Assembly: GCA_043381765.1 (NCBI GenBank) | Contig: JBHJMP010000911.1 | Span: 1 to 30,792 of the forward strand | DNA length: 30,792 nucleotides | Direction: 5' to 3' | DNA from: Collodictyon triciliatum | Taxonomy: Eukaryota > CRuMs | Shown: positions 28,048 to 30,792 of the stretch, in pieces | How the letters are laid out: every line of letters begins with the position of its first letter | Numbering within the stretch: position 1 is the first letter of the stretch | Position numbers and translations under genes: made by a program | The notes under the pieces: generated by a model | Seen by the model: the letters and a program-made list of their open reading frames with translations, nothing else | Told to the model about the DNA's origin: nothing | Databases searched by the model: none

Positions 28048-30747
28048 TTAATTTTATGTTTGTGTTATCAGTATATCATAAGCTCTATTCATTTTTAGTG
28101 AATATGTATATCCATTATAATATATTGCCTATTAAATTCTTTCCTACAAAGAATCTAAAATTTAAAACTGCACGAAAAAGGGGACTTATATGGCAATGTA
28201 TTTGTCAGTTTTTTTAAGTAAGCGATTCAGCTGCTTAAAAAAACAATATAATTTTATCTCATCACATAATAATTGATCAATCCTTATCTTTTGTTCACTT
28301 AGAAATTGTAAAGTATCATGTCTTTTAGATTAGATAGTATAAATCTTATTAATAATTACACTAAATAAATTGATTTATTATGAATGAAATTATGAAAATT
28401 ATGAAAAATACGATTTTTCCATAATAAAAACAATTATTGTATAGTGATTAAATCATAAGGCAGATAACTTTTATTCTATACATTCCTGTAAATATGATTG
28501 TGACAATATAAAGCTGATTTCTATTATATTGTGATAATTATCATTAGTACAATTAAGGTATAGATACAAAATATCTGCTTCATAGTGCTAAGTTGTTTTT
28601 TTCTATATAAAATTATTGGATGGCATGAATTATCTGCAGTTTGGGGCAGATTTATGACATTAGTATTTACCATAATATAAATGAACTTAAAATGCTTCTT
28701 TATCTGATTCAAATTGACCTACCGTACTAGGATATTTGATAGTTTTGATAAAATGTTTTATCGCCGTTTATGTCTATCTTTAATGTAAAACATGAAAATA
28801 TCTATAAAATTTATTTATGAAATCAAATGCAAGAATATGAAATATATGATGTAATTTTTAAATGATGAAGTAGATAAATTATTACGATTTCCCTAGTTTA
28901 GATGTATAAACATACTTATTTATTTGATAGTAATTTTTTTTCGAATTCATGAGATTCATATCCGTGAAAATGCCTTTATATTGAGTTGCAGTTTCTGAAG
29001 TGTGTCAGTAGGAAATTTGATATAAGTCCCATAAAAATCGTGATTACGCTTTTACGAATTCTTACTAGATAATAGCAAGATTAAAAATATATGTGATATG
29101 CAATTAGATTAACTATCTTAACACATTATTATTGAAATTCTTCAGCTTCCAATTTTTGAATTTATTATGATAGATAGTTTAATTAATTTCTATATTTTTT
29201 AACGCTTTTCAGTAAATACCACATTTTTTTTACTGAAATACTTTGAATAATTTATTATATTATCTATAATCCAAATAGTGCCTATTGTTATTTCTTAATA
29301 TACAAAATTACATAGAAAGAATTACAGTTTAATATAACAAAAATTGTCACGTACAAATTCACGCCAAAATACTTGAGTAAGCTTACCAAGTTAAGGAAAG
29401 GTACTTTTTTCTTGTAATATATGATTAATTATGAAATTTTAAAAAATTGATGCGAGATATATATAATGTTTTACATAAAGTTTCATAAATGAAAAACATC
29501 ATGTATAAAAATCATCAAAGTAGCTATCAAAATTTTTTCGGTAGATATAGAAATAGAAAACTCTTATAAATGACCAAAAATTTTCTTTGCTACTGATTAA
29601 TAATTAGCACAGATAATTTAAAATCTACATGTATAAATAATTTGTGTAACTTAAGCAACTTAAAGCTCTGATTAATAACTTTAGAAACCGCACCAACTAT
29701 TATTTTACAATAATTGGATTTTGTTGAGGTGTTTCAGGAAAATGTCATATAATTGGGCCGTTATTAATTCAACGAGCACTACTACTTGTATAATTCAAAT
29801 TCTGTTGAAAGGTATAAAAATTGCTGGGAAATTAATGTTAATATGGAATCAAAATGTCAAGATAAATTCAATTTCCATTATCAAAAATTTTAGCACTTGC
29901 GTAATTCAATCATAACACAACATACAAAAATCCTAATGATTTTTTATTTGGATGTTGCATATCGTATGTAAAAATTAGCAAATGCATAATTTCGATTTGA
30001 GTAAAGGAAAAACTGTAGAACTTAAATTCTATAAACGAATACTTTATGGAGGAATCCAAGGTAGATTCAATTAAATCACTAGAATTTCAGAGACCTATCA
30101 ATTTTTCAAAATCTGGCGTGTTTGTTAAATATACGGATAAGCTGCAAAATGTGCTTTGAACAACTTTGATGGAAGATGAAATATGAAACATAGTACCAAA
30201 ATACATAAAAAAAAATTACTTTTCATGATTGGCTATGTATGCATATCTGATACAATTAGAATTTTACGCAAACGCCAGTTATAATAGCGTGGATTGATGG
30301 TAATTCGAAGAATAGAAAATGAGAAAGAAATCGGATATTCATTCTCTTTTGCTTAATTGAATCCTAATTTATTGACCAATACCTTATTATAATCCAGCTT
30401 ATAATTAAATAAACATCATCGACAAATTATATTGGAAACTCAATAAAATTAAAATTAACATTAAAATTAATCACAATTTTTAAAACAACTCTGTAAAATT
30501 TGATTTTCTTTGTTAGATAACATTTTGTTCGCGTCCTTTGCTAGTTATCTATGACCGGTTATCTTGGGCAATATTAAGCCTGAAAACCTATGTTTTCGTT
30601 TCTTTTAGGTATTTGTTTATTTTTGTTTGTTCATTTGTTTATTTATTGTTTTTTTGTTCATTTATTTGTGTGTTTGTTTTTTAATTTTTTGTTTTTTTTT
30701 GGTTTCTTTGATCTTTTGTTTTTTGTTTTTTGTTTTTTGTTTTTTTT

Positions 30748-30792
<45 letters not shown>
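28048..30792. other. AT-rich region without recognised genes
   Basis: Upstream flank of the LRR gene, about 2.7 kb. It is more AT-rich than the gene-bearing part, full of stops in all frames, with no exon chain or RNA gene that I could recognise. The first few hundred bases upstream of 28047 should hold the LRR gene promoter. The last 180 bases degrade into T-rich sequence with TTTTG units and end in pure T. Confidence 0.6.
30600..30792 (+). repeat. T-rich low-complexity end of window
   Basis: TTTGTTTATT and TTTTTTG units grade into a pure poly-T run from about 30740 to the last base, a common place for an assembly to break. Confidence 0.85.

Overview
The window is nuclear DNA from a unicellular eukaryote. 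Every recognisable gene is split by many short GT-AG introns (mostly 40-500 bases). TAA, TAG and TGA all act as stops, so the code is standard, which argues against ciliates with reassigned stops. Introns and spacers are full of microsatellites and poly-T. The gene set (phosphoinositide kinase, secreted hydrolase, PWWP chromatin protein, Arp2/3 activator, EI24, RTN4IP1-type reductase, LRR membrane receptor) suits a free-living amoeboid or flagellate protist. A rhizarian such as a foraminiferan is my guess only; nothing in the sequence proves the lineage. There is one assembly gap of 452 N (8762-9213) and a lone N at 20967.

Layout. 171-1621 (+): 3' end of a type I-like PIP kinase. 2495-4904 (+): complete secreted chlorophyllase/PET-hydrolase-like alpha/beta hydrolase. 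5446-7192 (-): PWWP protein with an LEDGF/TFIIS-N-like C-terminal domain. 7997-12959 (+): zinc-module / coiled-coil / polyproline / WH2-central-acidic actin-nucleation promoter, interrupted by the gap. 13168-14404 (-): coding-like segments of an unresolved gene or pseudogene. 14633-15543 (+): small two-helix membrane protein resembling ENOD93. 15679-17829 (-): EI24 homologue. 18338-21566 (+): RTN4IP1-like mitochondrial quinone oxidoreductase. 21799-22197 (+): disordered Ser/Pro-rich ORF, probable exon. 22956-28047 (-): 17-exon LRR / cysteine-rich / multi-TM receptor-like protein. 28048-30792: AT-rich, no gene seen.

The gene models were built by hand. Exons were joined only where GT-AG borders and codon phase both agreed, and where possible where the joined protein restored a family motif (for example LASWGYVVVALR, IMDYSLF, LRR units). 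Neighbouring genes mostly alternate in strand and belong to unrelated housekeeping functions; I see no operon-like or cluster logic. The PIP5K and the Arp2/3 activator both belong to phosphoinositide/actin control, but their proximity is probably coincidence.

Most worth a second look: (1) the unusual domain order of the WASP/WAVE-like protein; (2) a run of eight LRR exons, each exactly 69 nt and phase 1-1; (3) an LEDGF-like PWWP protein in a protist; (4) microsatellites concentrated in introns and mostly T-rich on the sense strand; (5) an unresolved minus-strand locus.
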